A stretch of 64,000 bases of DNA from Neoluteolibacter marinus (GTDB lineage Bacteria; Verrucomicrobiota; Verrucomicrobiia; Verrucomicrobiales; Akkermansiaceae), in the NCBI RefSeq assembly GCF_014904755.1, contig NZ_JACZFQ010000003.1:124001-188000 (forward strand), given 5' to 3'. The translations under genes and the position numbers were made by a program. Within the stretch, counting starts at the first letter, position 1; each line of letters starts with the position of its first letter. Of this stretch, positions 51,982 to 61,034 are shown one piece after another. The notes below the pieces were generated by a model. The model was given only the letters and a program-made list of their open reading frames with translations. It did no database searches and had not been told where the DNA came from.

Positions 51982-52884
51982 TCACCGGTCGGCGTCGCCG
52001 GGTGTGAGCGGCACCAACCTGTGCTTCGCCCGTCGCAGGATCACCGGGTGCAGGGCATTCGCGGCCAGGATGGTCAGCAGCCCGACGTAGAACATCGGGT
52101 GGAGCCGCTGGTGCTCGCCGAAGAGCAGGGCGGCAGCGATGATGCCGTAGACCGGCTCGAAGTTGATGGCGAGGTTGGAGGCGTAGGCGCTGATGTGCCT
52201 AAGCAGGTGGATGTGATAGCCGTGCGAAAACACGGTGCAGACCAGAGCGAGCAACAGCAACCACAGCCAGTCGAGGCCCTGCCAGGACAGCAGCGGTGCC
52301 CAACCTCCGTTGAAAGGGACGATCGCCAGGGCAACCGCGCAGGCACCCAGCATCTCCCAGCCCACCATCATCAGCGGGTCGCCGCCCTTGGTGACGAGGC
52401 GGCGGTTCAGGACCGGGAAGATGGCGGCGAGGAAGGCACTGGCTATCGCGACGGCCAGGCCTAACAGCCGCCCCGGCTCGTAGCCGGCCACCAGCACGAT
52501 GCCGGCGATGACCAGCAGTCCGAGCAGCACCTCGACCGGGCGCACGCGGCGCTTTTCGAGCAGCGGTTCGGTGAAGGCCGTGAACAAGGTGATCGTCGCC
52601 ATCCCGGCGAGGCAGATCGACACGTTCGACAAGCGGATCGCCGCGAAGAAGCAGACCCAGTGGAGGCCGATGATCAGGCCGATGGCGAACAGCGAAACGG
52701 CCGCGCGTTTCCCCGGCCAAAGCGGGTGACGGCGGACCAGCGCGACCCAGGCTGCCGCGCCGGCGGCGGCGATGGCCGTCCGCCAGACGACCAGTGGCGC
52801 GGCGGGCAGGGAGATCATCTTGCCGAGGATCGCAGTGGTGGCGAACAGCAGGACGAGCAGGTGGAGCTGGAAGTAGTGCTTCAA
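51982..52884 (-). CDS. EamA-family (DMT superfamily) transporter
   Basis: 300 residues, ten predicted spans in two EamA repeats. The first opens with LLVLLFATTAILGKMISLPA, then PLVVWRTAIAAAGAAAWVAL, and the second has MVGWEMLGACAVALAIVPF. It ends with the usual SNLAINFEPVYGIIAAALLFGEH segment. Such proteins export or exchange small metabolites; the substrate cannot be told. The start is uncertain. TTG 52884 gives a normal N-terminus (KHYFQLHLLVLLF); GTG 52926 would add 14 residues rich in Pro and Arg. Confidence 0.85.
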   Translation of the reverse strand: MKHYFQLHLLVLLFATTAILGKMISLPAAPLVVWRTAIAAAGAAAWVALVRRHPLWPGKRAAVSLFAIGLIIGLHWVCFFAAIRLSNVSICLAGMATITLFTAFTEPLLEKRRVRPVEVLLGLLVIAGIVLVAGYEPGRLLGLAVAIASAFLAAIFPVLNRRLVTKGGDPLMMVGWEMLGACAVALAIVPFNGGWAPLLSWQGLDWLWLLLLALVCTVFSHGYHIHLLRHISAYASNLAINFEPVYGIIAAALLFGEHQRLHPMFYVGLLTILAANALHPVILRRAKHRLVPLTPGDADR

Positions 52885-53029
52885 TCGGCAACCCGGCGGG
52901 CGCGGGCGAAAGTCAGCAGGAAACACCGGTGCCGCCGAGGGTGAATTTCCGGAACTTGGGGCTCCGCCCTGGTTTCCCTGAGGATCCGCCTGGAACGAGC
53001 TGTGGATTGGAAGCTTGTCCCGGGGCGCC

Positions 53030-53051
53030 GTGCCGGTCTAACATCCGGCAC
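53030..53051. promoter_or_regulatory. Inverted repeat upstream of the LacI regulator
   Basis: A perfect 7-bp dyad with an 8-base centre (gtgccgg/ccggcac), 59 bp before ATG 53111, in the divergent gap with the EamA gene. It could be an autoregulatory operator or a leader hairpin. Confidence 0.35.
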
Positions 53052-53110
53052 TTCCTGCTTGAACTTCGGGCAGGGTTCCAGACTCTGGCTCAGCCGGTAA
53101 TGGCGATTTT

Positions 53111-54166
53111 ATGGCGGACATCAACCAGTTGGTGATAGCGGAGCGGTTGGGTATTTCGCGGGCGACCGTGTCGCGGTGCTTTACGAATCATCCGGGAATC
53201 AACCCCGTGACCCGGGCCCGGGTTTTCCAGGTGGCGGCGGAAATCGGCTACGCTCACCTCGAGAAGAGAACCTCGAGCACCAAGAAGAAATCCGCAAAGA
53301 CGACCTTCGGGGTGCTGATCTGCACCGACGAGGAAGAGTACCTGCGGACCGACTACCAGAACCCCAGCGAGCAGATCCTCGCGGGGGTGACCGAGTGCGC
53401 CCATCTCAATGGCGCCAAGGTCGAGGTCCACCTCATCGACCCCAAGGTGAGGGATCTCGACGATCCCGGCTTCCTGCGGATCGACAAGATGCGCCGCCGC
53501 TGGAGCGGGTTGTTGCTGGTCTATCCTTTTCCGGGGCCCTTGCTGGACCAGCTTTCCACCGTGATGCCGGTGGTGTCGCTGGTGGAGCAATTCAACAACA
53601 CCGGCATCGATTGCGTCGACGCGGACCACTACAAGGGCATCTCGGCGGCGATCGAGCACCTGGCCGAGGCCGGCCACCGGCGGATCGGCTTTTTCACCCG
53701 CCAGTATCAGGTCGAGGCCAGCTGGTCGTTCCGGCGCTATGCCGCGTACATGGAGAAGATGGTGCGGCTGAAATTGCGCGTCTCTTCCAAGGACATCATC
53801 AACGTGTTCCCGTCGCGCGAGCTCAACGAGGAGGAGAGCATCGACTACGCGGCCGAACGCACCCGGGCCGGAGTCACCGCCTGGATCTGCGCGGCGGACC
53901 ATCAAGCCTACGACCTGGTCCGCGGCCTGGAAAGTCGCGGGATCAGCGTGCCGGACAGGGTTTCGGTGACCGGTTTCGACGGCATTGAACCGCCCGCGGA
54001 CTGTCCGCAGATCGGGACGACCCAGATTCCCTTCCGCGAGATCGGCGCCATGGGCACCCAGCGTTTGATCGAGCGGATCCGAAAGCGTTTCGGCTCGGTG
54101 CAGCACGTTTTGCTCGATTGCCCGTTCGTGCCCGGCGCGACCACCGGCCCTCCGCCGGTCATTTAG
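53111..54166 (+). CDS. LacI-family transcriptional regulator
   Basis: 351 residues. The N-terminal helix-turn-helix is at about 5-25 (QLVIAERLGISRATVSRCFT) with the hinge region NHPGINPVTRARVFQVAAEIGY. A periplasmic-binding-protein-like sensor domain covers about 65-340 (FGVLICTDEEEYL, GHRRIGFFTRQYQ, WICAADHQAYDLVRGLESRG, then ISVPDRVSVTGFDG). The N-terminus has Cys-Phe-Thr-Asn where V-L-N is usual, so its operator specificity is probably unusual. It likely responds to a sugar and controls the secreted InlB-repeat protein and the GPH symporter downstream (inference from neighbourhood). Confidence 0.9.
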   Translation: MADINQLVIAERLGISRATVSRCFTNHPGINPVTRARVFQVAAEIGYAHLEKRTSSTKKKSAKTTFGVLICTDEEEYLRTDYQNPSEQILAGVTECAHLNGAKVEVHLIDPKVRDLDDPGFLRIDKMRRRWSGLLLVYPFPGPLLDQLSTVMPVVSLVEQFNNTGIDCVDADHYKGISAAIEHLAEAGHRRIGFFTRQYQVEASWSFRRYAAYMEKMVRLKLRVSSKDIINVFPSRELNEEESIDYAAERTRAGVTAWICAADHQAYDLVRGLESRGISVPDRVSVTGFDGIEPPADCPQIGTTQIPFREIGAMGTQRLIERIRKRFGSVQHVLLDCPFVPGATTGPPPVI

Positions 54167-54517
54167 AGGAATGGGCCGGGGAGCGTTTTCCCCGGAGGTC
54201 GAATCTGACTGCTTGGCCGGCGGGCTGATTCCAGGCGCATTCATTTTGCGGATGTCGGCGGGCGGTCGCTTGCCATGGGTCGCCAGAGGGGGAGACGCGG
54301 ACGTGGAGAATTCGGCCCGGCCGTCCTCATCTGGGGACTCTCACTAGCCAGGGATCGTCGGGGCGCCAGAAGGCGTCCATTCGGAAATTGTATGCAATCC
54401 GGCTTGCTAAATTAATGCAATTTAATGCACAGAAGCTTCTTGCCATCGGGTTGCGGGGAGTCTATCCAACGAATCGTGAACCACGGCGCCTTGAGCCGAC
54501 GAACCCAAGAAACCAAC
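54167..54517. other. 351-bp intergenic region with an AT-rich putative operator zone
   Basis: A 7-bp hairpin without a U-tail (54176-54195, ccgggga/tccccgg) may end the regulator transcript. An AT-rich island, in otherwise GC-rich DNA, spans about 54384-54430. It contains ATTG-tatg-CAAT (54387-54398) and the dyad AAATT-aatgc-AATTT (54409-54423), with a direct repeat of TTAATGCA. These are candidate binding sites for the adjacent LacI-type protein and the promoter of the downstream gene. Confidence 0.5.
54387..54428. promoter_or_regulatory. Putative LacI-type operator cluster
   Basis: Two dyads (54387-54398 and 54409-54423) and a repeated TTAATGCA lie 90-130 bp upstream of the secreted-protein start and directly downstream of the regulator gene. 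The local AT-richness is sharply different from the flanks. Confidence 0.4.
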
Positions 54518-57500
54518 ATGAAACCCGCTCTTCCTCCGGAGGGTCCATCCTTCCTTTCCCGCCTTTTCCCCCGCCGCGCGAGACGCCGCGGCTTGCTAGC
54601 GATCCCGGCGATCGCGATGTCCGGCCTGCTGGCGCCCCACCTTGAGGCCGGCGAAGTCTATCTGGATTTCACCACCAATGCCGCCATCCATGCGACGGGT
54701 TGGACACCGGTGCCGGCCCCCGGAGGACTGGCCAATCTCGTCGATGCGGGTGGCTCCGGCTACGATTTCACCTTCGGCGTGGCGGGCGTGCCGGTGGGCG
54801 CCTACGACAATGGCAATTCGGGCCAGCCGCTGACGCGAAGCGGATTTCACAACCAGGCGAGCGACATCGCCCGCACCTTCACACTCACCGGGCTGGACGT
54901 CGGCCAGGCCGTCGATCTCTACGCCTGCGCGGCGTGGGACCTCGGGGCGGGCGGCTACATCGTCTTCGGCGACACCGGTCCGGCCGGGGTCAAGGCGGAG
55001 ACGATCGGTGACCCGGGCAGCACGCCGACGCGGGCGAACCTGACCCGCATCGGGCAGGCGATCGCCGACGCGACGGGAACCGTGAGCGGCGAACTCCACA
55101 GCCGCAACGGGGTCGGGCTGACCGGCGGGGAAGGGCAGGTCGGCGGATTCGTCTTCGCACCCGCCGAGACGATCACCTCGAGTGCCGGCGCCAACGGATC
55201 CATCAGCCCCGCGGGAGCAGTCCCGGTGATCGCGGGCGACGACCAGTTGTTCACCATCACACCCCAGAGCGGTTTCCACACGGTCGACGTGCTGGTCGAC
55301 GGGGTCTCGGTGGGCGCGGTGGCGAGCTATACCTTCGGCGACGTCCAGGGGGAGCACACCATCAGCGCGACATTCGCCGCCAACACTTTCACCCACGTCA
55401 TCACCGCCAGCGCGGGCGCCAACGGGACCATCGACCCGGTGGGATCGGTCGCCACCTACGACGGAGTCAACCAGCCATTCTTCATCACTCCTGACGAGGG
55501 CTATCACATCGACCAGGTGCTGGTGGACGGCTCTCCGGTCGGCGCGGTGGAAAGCTACATTTTCACCGCCGTGTCCGGAAACCACACCATCAGCGCCAGC
55601 TTCGCGGTGGATACTTTCACGGTGACGGCCACGGCCGGCCCCAACGGCTCGATCGATCCGTCCGGGGAAACGGTCGTGGACTCCGGTGAAAGCCTGTTCT
55701 TCACGATAACGCCGGATGAAGGCTACTACGTCGCGGAGGTTCTGGTGGACGGCATGTCGGTGGGGACCGACGAGTTTCTCCCGCTCGACAACATCACCGC
55801 CGACCACACGATCAGTGTCACCTTCGACAACCGCCCGAGAATCTATCTGGACTTCGCCGGGAACTCGTTCGGGTGGAATTCCGTGTTCCTGACCGGCGGC
55901 TCGGTGAGCGAGCCGGACATCGACGGTGCGGGCCACGGCTTTACTTTCAGTAACGTCGGCAGCTACGACAACGGCAACACCTCCCAGTCGCTCACGAGGA
56001 GCGGTTTCCACAATCAGAACAACTACGTCACGCCCCATCCGTTCACCTTGACCGGCCTGATTCCGGGGCAGCCGGTCCAGCTCTATGCCTGCGCGGCGTG
56101 GAATGAAGGTCAGGGTGCCTACATCGTGTATGGCGACACCGGTGCGGCGGGCGTGAAAGCGGAGACCATCGGCGATCCCGGCAACAGTCCGACCCTGGCT
56201 CACCTCAAGTACATCGGAACGGCGTCGGCCGATGCCGGCGGCGTGGTGTCCGGCAGCATGCACGGCGCCGGTGGTGTGGGCACAGGCCCCGAGGGGCAGA
56301 TCGGCGGTTTTGTCTTCATCATCGAGGAAGCGCCGGTGTGGACGATCACCGCGAGTGCCGGTGCGAACGGCACGATCTCCCCGAGCGGCGGCGTCGGCGT
56401 GGCTTCCGGGGAAGACCAGAGCTTCACGATCACCGCCAACGGCGGCTACCACATCGCGGACGTGCTGGTGGACGGGGTCACGGTCGGCGCGGTGAGCGAG
56501 TACACCTTCAGCACGGTGACGGCGAACCACTCGATCAGCGCGACCTTCGAGGCGGACGGGGCTTCGTTCACCATTTCGACCGATGCCGGTGCCAATGGTT
56601 CGATCACCCCGGGAGGCGACGTGGTCGTCAACCAGGGAATCAACAAGGTCTTCACGATCACGCCGGACCTTGGACACCACATCGTCGACGTGCTGGTCGA
56701 TGGGGTATCGATCGGAGCCGTGACCAGCCACACCTTCACCAACGTCACCGCGAATCACACGATCAGCGCCACCTTTGCCGTCGATACCTTCACCATCAAT
56801 GCCAGTGCGATCGGGAATGGCACGATCAGTCCCGTGGGCGTGACACCGGTGAACTACGGCGATAGCCCGGAGTTCATCTTCACCCCGGATCCCGGCTATC
56901 TCGTCGACGAGGTGTTCGTGGACGGCGTGCTGGTCGAAACCGGCGGAAGCTACACCTTCAGCAATGTCACCGGGAACCACGAGATCAGCGTTCGCTTCGA
57001 CAACCGCACCAAGCTGAAGCTCGACTTCACCCAGTTCGGTTCGCCGAACGCCGACCTCTGGATCCCGGTTTACGGCAACCAGATCGCGGATACCAACGTC
57101 GACCTGCCCGATGTCGGCGGCACCGGCTACAGCCTGACGTTCAGCCACGTGGCGTGCTGGGACAACGGTGCGGTTGGCCAGCCCCTGACCCGTTCCGGTT
57201 TCTACAACTACGGCCAGGACGCCAACGACCACACCTTCACCTTGCGCGGATTGAACGCCGGGCAAACGGTCGCGCTCTACGCCTGCGCGGGGTGGGACGG
57301 CAATGCGAAGGGCGGCTACGTCCTGTTCGGTGACAACGGGCCGGACGGCGTCAAGGCGCAGACGGTCGGCGACCCCGGCACCAGTCCTTCGATCGCCAAC
57401 ATGACGCTGATCGGCACCGCCGTGTCGGACGCCACCGGAACCGTGAGCGGCAGCTTGCATTCCGACGTGGGGGTCGGTCTTCCCGGTGAAGGCCAGGTCG

Positions 57501-58012
57501 GTGCGTTCATGTTCGCGTTCTCCGCGGACGGCACGCCGCCGGTGCTCACGCCGTTCCAGGAATGGGCCGCTTCGTTCGGCCTGTTCGGGGCCGACGCGCT
57601 GGCGGATGCGGATCCCGACCACGACGGGCTTTCCAATGAACTCGAGTTCGGCCTCAACTCGTTCCCGAACGACGGATCGTCCCGCGGACTGGTCTTCGCG
57701 CGGATGGCCACGGTGGGTGCCGAGGACGGCGTCCTGACCTTGACCGTCGCCTGCCGCAACGGCGCGGTTTTCTCGGCGGACGGGAACAAGCAGGTGTCCG
57801 CCATGGTGGACGGCATCGTCTACACCATCGAGGCCGCGAACGACTTGACCGACTGGGGTGGCCCGGTGGTGACGGAAGTCACCGGCAGCGACGCCACCGA
57901 CATCCACGATCAGCTGCCGTTCCCGGACTCGGAGTGGACCTACCGGACCTTCCGGACCGACGGCAGCAGCGCTTCCGACAGCTCGGACTTCATTCGCGTC
58001 GGCGTGGACTAA
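54518..58012 (+). CDS. Secreted InlB-B-type repeat protein with three copies of an unrecognised domain
   Basis: 1164 residues. The signal peptide is long and Arg-rich, then LLAIPAIAMSGLLAPHLEAG (cleavage near residue 45). Three copies of a domain of about 165-175 residues lie at about 46-218, 441-605 and 829-1000. Each opens with [VIL]-x-L-D-F and carries GQ[PS]LTRSGF[HY]N, a LYACA-W block, GP-x-GVKA[EQ]T[IV]GDPG and GQ[VI]G-[GA]-F. Six divergent InlB B-repeats of about 75 residues (ASAGANG-[ST]-I, VLVDGVSVGAV, then NHTISATF) fill the gaps, three after each of the first two copies. The C-terminus has the Asp-rich linker ADADPDHDGLSNELEFGLNS and a beta module. It is extracellular or surface-attached; its position between a LacI regulator and a sugar symporter suggests a role in carbohydrate capture (inference). 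Confidence 0.8.
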   Translation: MKPALPPEGPSFLSRLFPRRARRRGLLAIPAIAMSGLLAPHLEAGEVYLDFTTNAAIHATGWTPVPAPGGLANLVDAGGSGYDFTFGVAGVPVGAYDNGNSGQPLTRSGFHNQASDIARTFTLTGLDVGQAVDLYACAAWDLGAGGYIVFGDTGPAGVKAETIGDPGSTPTRANLTRIGQAIADATGTVSGELHSRNGVGLTGGEGQVGGFVFAPAETITSSAGANGSISPAGAVPVIAGDDQLFTITPQSGFHTVDVLVDGVSVGAVASYTFGDVQGEHTISATFAANTFTHVITASAGANGTIDPVGSVATYDGVNQPFFITPDEGYHIDQVLVDGSPVGAVESYIFTAVSGNHTISASFAVDTFTVTATAGPNGSIDPSGETVVDSGESLFFTITPDEGYYVAEVLVDGMSVGTDEFLPLDNITADHTISVTFDNRPRIYLDFAGNSFGWNSVFLTGGSVSEPDIDGAGHGFTFSNVGSYDNGNTSQSLTRSGFHNQNNYVTPHPFTLTGLIPGQPVQLYACAAWNEGQGAYIVYGDTGAAGVKAETIGDPGNSPTLAHLKYIGTASADAGGVVSGSMHGAGGVGTGPEGQIGGFVFIIEEAPVWTITASAGANGTISPSGGVGVASGEDQSFTITANGGYHIADVLVDGVTVGAVSEYTFSTVTANHSISATFEADGASFTISTDAGANGSITPGGDVVVNQGINKVFTITPDLGHHIVDVLVDGVSIGAVTSHTFTNVTANHTISATFAVDTFTINASAIGNGTISPVGVTPVNYGDSPEFIFTPDPGYLVDEVFVDGVLVETGGSYTFSNVTGNHEISVRFDNRTKLKLDFTQFGSPNADLWIPVYGNQIADTNVDLPDVGGTGYSLTFSHVACWDNGAVGQPLTRSGFYNYGQDANDHTFTLRGLNAGQTVALYACAGWDGNAKGGYVLFGDNGPDGVKAQTVGDPGTSPSIANMTLIGTAVSDATGTVSGSLHSDVGVGLPGEGQVGAFMFAFSADGTPPVLTPFQEWAASFGLFGADALADADPDHDGLSNELEFGLNSFPNDGSSRGLVFARMATVGAEDGVLTLTVACRNGAVFSADGNKQVSAMVDGIVYTIEAANDLTDWGGPVVTEVTGSDATDIHDQLPFPDSEWTYRTFRTDGSSASDSSDFIRVGVD

Positions 58013-58051
58013 CGGGAGGACATCAAGCCCCCGGGTTTTGCCCGTTCGACA

Positions 58052-58103
58052 GGCCCGCATACCTCGCCACACTGAAGTGGCCGGGTGTGCGGGCCCTTTT
58101 CTT
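58052..58103 (+). terminator. Probable intrinsic terminator with nested hairpin
   Basis: ggcccgcatacc (58052-58063) pairs with ggtgtgcgggcc (58084-58095, one G-T wobble). Inside lies a second 5-bp stem, gccac/gtggc (58066-58081). A cttttctt tail follows. It lies 40 bp after the InlB-repeat gene stop. Confidence 0.6.
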
Positions 58104-58261
58104 CCCTGGGGGCGGGTTGAAGTGGGGCCCGGACGGGATGACACATTCGGCCGGCTCCGGTCGTCGGCAGATGAGAATGTCGGGCGATTCCCCCGTATGG
58201 GATGGTTCCGGCGAGGCGTCTTGCGTTTTCCGGAGGCGCGCATGCCGCGTCACTGATAACC

Positions 58262-59608
58262 ATGAAACTCTCCATCCGGGAAAAGGCGGGCTACGGTCTC
58301 GGGGACACCGCGAGCAACTTCGTGTGGGCGCTCATGATGAATTTCATCATGTTCTACTACACGGACATCTTCGGCATCACCGCGGCGGCGGCGGGGACGA
58401 TGCTGCTGTTCGCCCACAGCACCGATGGCGTCGCCGACTTCCTGATCGGCGCGATGGCCGACCGCACCCGCAGCCGGTGGGGCCGCTTCCGGCCCTACCT
58501 CGTGTGGATGTGCCTGCCGCTGGGGATCGCCTTCGTCCTCACCTTCACGACACCGGATTGGAGCGACAACTCGAAGCTCGTCTACGCGTGGGTCACCTAC
58601 AACCTGCTGATGCTGTCCTACAGCGCCATCAACATCCCCTACGGCGCGCTCTCCGGGGTGATGACCGACGATCCGATCGAGCGCACCAGCCTGAATTCCT
58701 ACCGGATGGCATTCGCCCAAGCGGGCGGGATCATCGCCAACACCAGTTTCCTTTGGCTCGTGAAGGTCTTCGGGAAAGGTGACCAAGCAGAAGGCGCACG
58801 CTGGACGGTGTTTCTGTTCAGCGGGATCGCCGTGGTGCTTTTCCTGGTGTCGTTCCTCGCGACCCGCGAGCGGATTCATCCGCCGGCGACCCAGAAGACG
58901 CGGCTGCGCGAGGACATCGGGACCTTGTTCGCGAACCGGCACTGGCTGGTGATGTTCGTGGCCGGGATCACCGGCATCACCTTCGCGGTGATCCGCGGGT
59001 CGGGGATCATCTACTACCTGAAAAGCTACCTGCTCTGGGGCGAGGAGCGCATCGCCGCGTTCTTCCTGGTCAGCGGGCTGGCAATGATCGCAGGGGCAAT
59101 GGCGACCCGGTTCTTCGTCGCGCGGCTGGGCAAGAAGAATGCGTTCATCGCGAGCATGGTAGTGGTGGCGCTTTCCTCGGCGCCCTTCTACTGGATCACA
59201 CCCGGCCAGCCGGTGCTGGTGTTCGGATTCCAGGTCATCGGCATGGTGATGAGCGGCGTCAATGCGGCGCTGTTCTGGGCACTCGTGGCGGACACGGCGG
59301 ATTTCGCCGAGTGGAAGTTCAGCGTGCGCACGACCGGGATCATTTTCTCCGCGACCACCTGTGCCCAGAAGGTCGGGATGGGCCTAGGCGCGGCGTTTGC
59401 CGGCAAGATGCTGAGCGACTTCGGCTACGAGGCGAACGTGGCGCAAACCGAGCGGTCGATCCACGGCATCCTGCTGCTGGTCAGCCTGGTCCCCGCGGCG
59501 GGCTGCATGCTGGTGGCCGCCTTGTTCAGCGTCTACGGGCTGAACGAAGCGGCCTGCGCGACGATCCGCGACGATCTCGCGGCGCGGCGGTTGGCACGCG
59601 GGGAATGA
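58262..59608 (+). CDS. GPH-family (MFS) sugar:cation symporter
   Basis: 448 residues, 12 spans. The N-terminal KAGYGLGDTASNFVWALMMN is diagnostic of the glycoside-pentoside-hexuronide family, followed by GVADFLIGAMADRTRSRWGR (the MFS loop 2-3 motif with Asp-Arg-Thr), RFRPYLVWMCLPLGIAF and NIPYGALSGVMTDDPIERTS. It imports a glycoside with Na+ or H+. ATG 58262 was taken; the open frame upstream to 58202 lies in the terminator-bearing gap. It belongs to a likely carbohydrate module with the LacI regulator and InlB-repeat protein, but has its own transcription start if the terminator at 58052 works. Confidence 0.9.
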   Translation: MKLSIREKAGYGLGDTASNFVWALMMNFIMFYYTDIFGITAAAAGTMLLFAHSTDGVADFLIGAMADRTRSRWGRFRPYLVWMCLPLGIAFVLTFTTPDWSDNSKLVYAWVTYNLLMLSYSAINIPYGALSGVMTDDPIERTSLNSYRMAFAQAGGIIANTSFLWLVKVFGKGDQAEGARWTVFLFSGIAVVLFLVSFLATRERIHPPATQKTRLREDIGTLFANRHWLVMFVAGITGITFAVIRGSGIIYYLKSYLLWGEERIAAFFLVSGLAMIAGAMATRFFVARLGKKNAFIASMVVVALSSAPFYWITPGQPVLVFGFQVIGMVMSGVNAALFWALVADTADFAEWKFSVRTTGIIFSATTCAQKVGMGLGAAFAGKMLSDFGYEANVAQTERSIHGILLLVSLVPAAGCMLVAALFSVYGLNEAACATIRDDLAARRLARGE

Positions 59609-59618
59609 GGAGCCGGAC

Positions 59619-60905
59619 TCAGAGCTCGCCGGCGATCAGGTCGTCGAGGGTCTGGCGCGGACGCACGACGCGGGCCGTGTTCCCATCGACGAGGACCTCG
59701 GCCGGCATCGGCCGGGTATTGTAGTTGGACGCCATCACGAAGCCGTAGGCACCCGCGCTGAGCAGTGCGATGGTTTCGCCGGGCTGGAAGTCGGGGAGTT
59801 CGCGGTCCTGGCAGAAGAAGTCGCCGCTTTCGCAGATGGGTCCGACGACGTCGACCTTGAGGGTGCTGCCGTCGGGTTGCTTGAGCGGGGCGATCTCGTG
59901 GTGGCCTTCGTAGAGCGCCGGGCGGATCAGATCGTTCATCCCGGCGTCGACGATCTTGAAGGTCTTGGCGGTGCCGCGCTTCTCGTAGAGGCAGCGGGTC
60001 AGCAGGACCCCGGCGTTGCCGACGATCAGGCGGCCGGGCTCGAGCAGGATCTTGAGGCCGAGGTTTTCCAGGCGCGGGACCAGCGCCTCGCCGTACTTGG
60101 CGATGGTCAGCGGGCGCTCCTCCTCGTTCTTGCCATCCCACCAGCCGGAGTCCCCGGAACCGAGCGAGTCGTGGTAGACGATGCCGATGCCGCCGCCGAT
60201 CGACCAGAACTCGATGCCGTGGGTGTTCTTGAGGTGGGTCGCCAGGGGCGCGACCTTCTCGACCGCCTCGATGAACGGCGTGATGGAGGTCAGCTGGGAA
60301 CCGATGTGCATCTGCAGGCCGCGCAGCTTGATGTGGGAGAGCTCGCGGGCGGCGCGGGCGTAGAGGTCGGTGATGGCGTCGAAGTCGACGCCGAACTTGT
60401 TCTCCGACTTGCCGGTCGAGATGTACTTGTGGGTCTTGGCGTCGACGTTGGGGTTCACGCGGACCGCGGCGGGGGCAATGACGCCGAGTTCACCGGCGAC
60501 CTCGTTGAGGTAGCGGAGCTCTTCCTCGCTCTCGACGTTGAAGGAATAGATGCCCTGCTGGAGGGCGAACTCGATCTCCTCGCGGGTCTTGCCGACACCG
60601 GCGAAGGTGCACTTCTTCGGATCGCCGCCGGCCTTGATGACGCGGAACAGCTCGCCGCCGGAGACGATGTCGAAGCCGGCGTTCTCCTCGACCAGCAGGC
60701 GCAGGACGGAAAGGTTGGAATTCGCTTTCACCGCGTAGGCCACCTCGTGGTCGATGCCGTCGAGCGCCTGGTCGAGGCGGCGGTAGTGGTCGCGGATGGT
60801 GTTCGCGGAATAGACGTAGAGCGGCGTGCCATGCTCGTCGGCAAGGCTCTGGAGGTCGACGTCCTCGCAGTGAAGCGAGCCGTGGCGGTAGGCGAATCCG
60901 TGCAT
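59619..60905 (-). CDS. lysA: Diaminopimelate decarboxylase
   Basis: 428 residues. Fold-type III PLP enzyme with the Schiff-base lysine at K60 in AYAVKANSN. GFDIVSGGELFRVIKAG, MHIGSQLT, the phosphate-binding IGGGIGI, and ILLEPGRLIVGNAGVLLT follow. The active-site CESGDFF contributes from the partner subunit, and SAGAYGFVMASNYN closes the family pattern. It decarboxylates meso-diaminopimelate to L-lysine, the last step of the DAP pathway. A Trp/Gly-rich insert of about 20 residues follows the IGGGIGI motif (HDSLGSGDSGWWDGKNEEER), longer than in E. coli LysA. It is convergent with the symporter gene (10-bp gap) and divergent from the next exported protein. Confidence 0.95.
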   Translation of the reverse strand: MHGFAYRHGSLHCEDVDLQSLADEHGTPLYVYSANTIRDHYRRLDQALDGIDHEVAYAVKANSNLSVLRLLVEENAGFDIVSGGELFRVIKAGGDPKKCTFAGVGKTREEIEFALQQGIYSFNVESEEELRYLNEVAGELGVIAPAAVRVNPNVDAKTHKYISTGKSENKFGVDFDAITDLYARAARELSHIKLRGLQMHIGSQLTSITPFIEAVEKVAPLATHLKNTHGIEFWSIGGGIGIVYHDSLGSGDSGWWDGKNEEERPLTIAKYGEALVPRLENLGLKILLEPGRLIVGNAGVLLTRCLYEKRGTAKTFKIVDAGMNDLIRPALYEGHHEIAPLKQPDGSTLKVDVVGPICESGDFFCQDRELPDFQPGETIALLSAGAYGFVMASNYNTRPMPAEVLVDGNTARVVRPRQTLDDLIAGEL

Positions 60906-61034
60906 GGCGGCGCTTTAGCCGCTGTCCGGCCGGTCGGCAAGGGTGACTTGCAAGGAGGAAGTTCCGAAGACCGCACGGCTGCGGGGGAGGATGCTCCTTG
61001 ACCTCCACAACACCGATCGCCTCCAATCCCCATC

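Noticed and set aside
54596-58243. A 1215-codon - strand frame opposite the InlB-repeat protein
   Set aside because: It mirrors the repeats of the sense gene, has Arg/His/Asp-biased composition and no signal peptide or domain.
59877-61001. A 374-codon + strand frame opposite lysA
   Set aside because: It is antisense to a textbook LysA with all catalytic motifs, and its product is a low-complexity Asp/Val/Leu/Gly protein.
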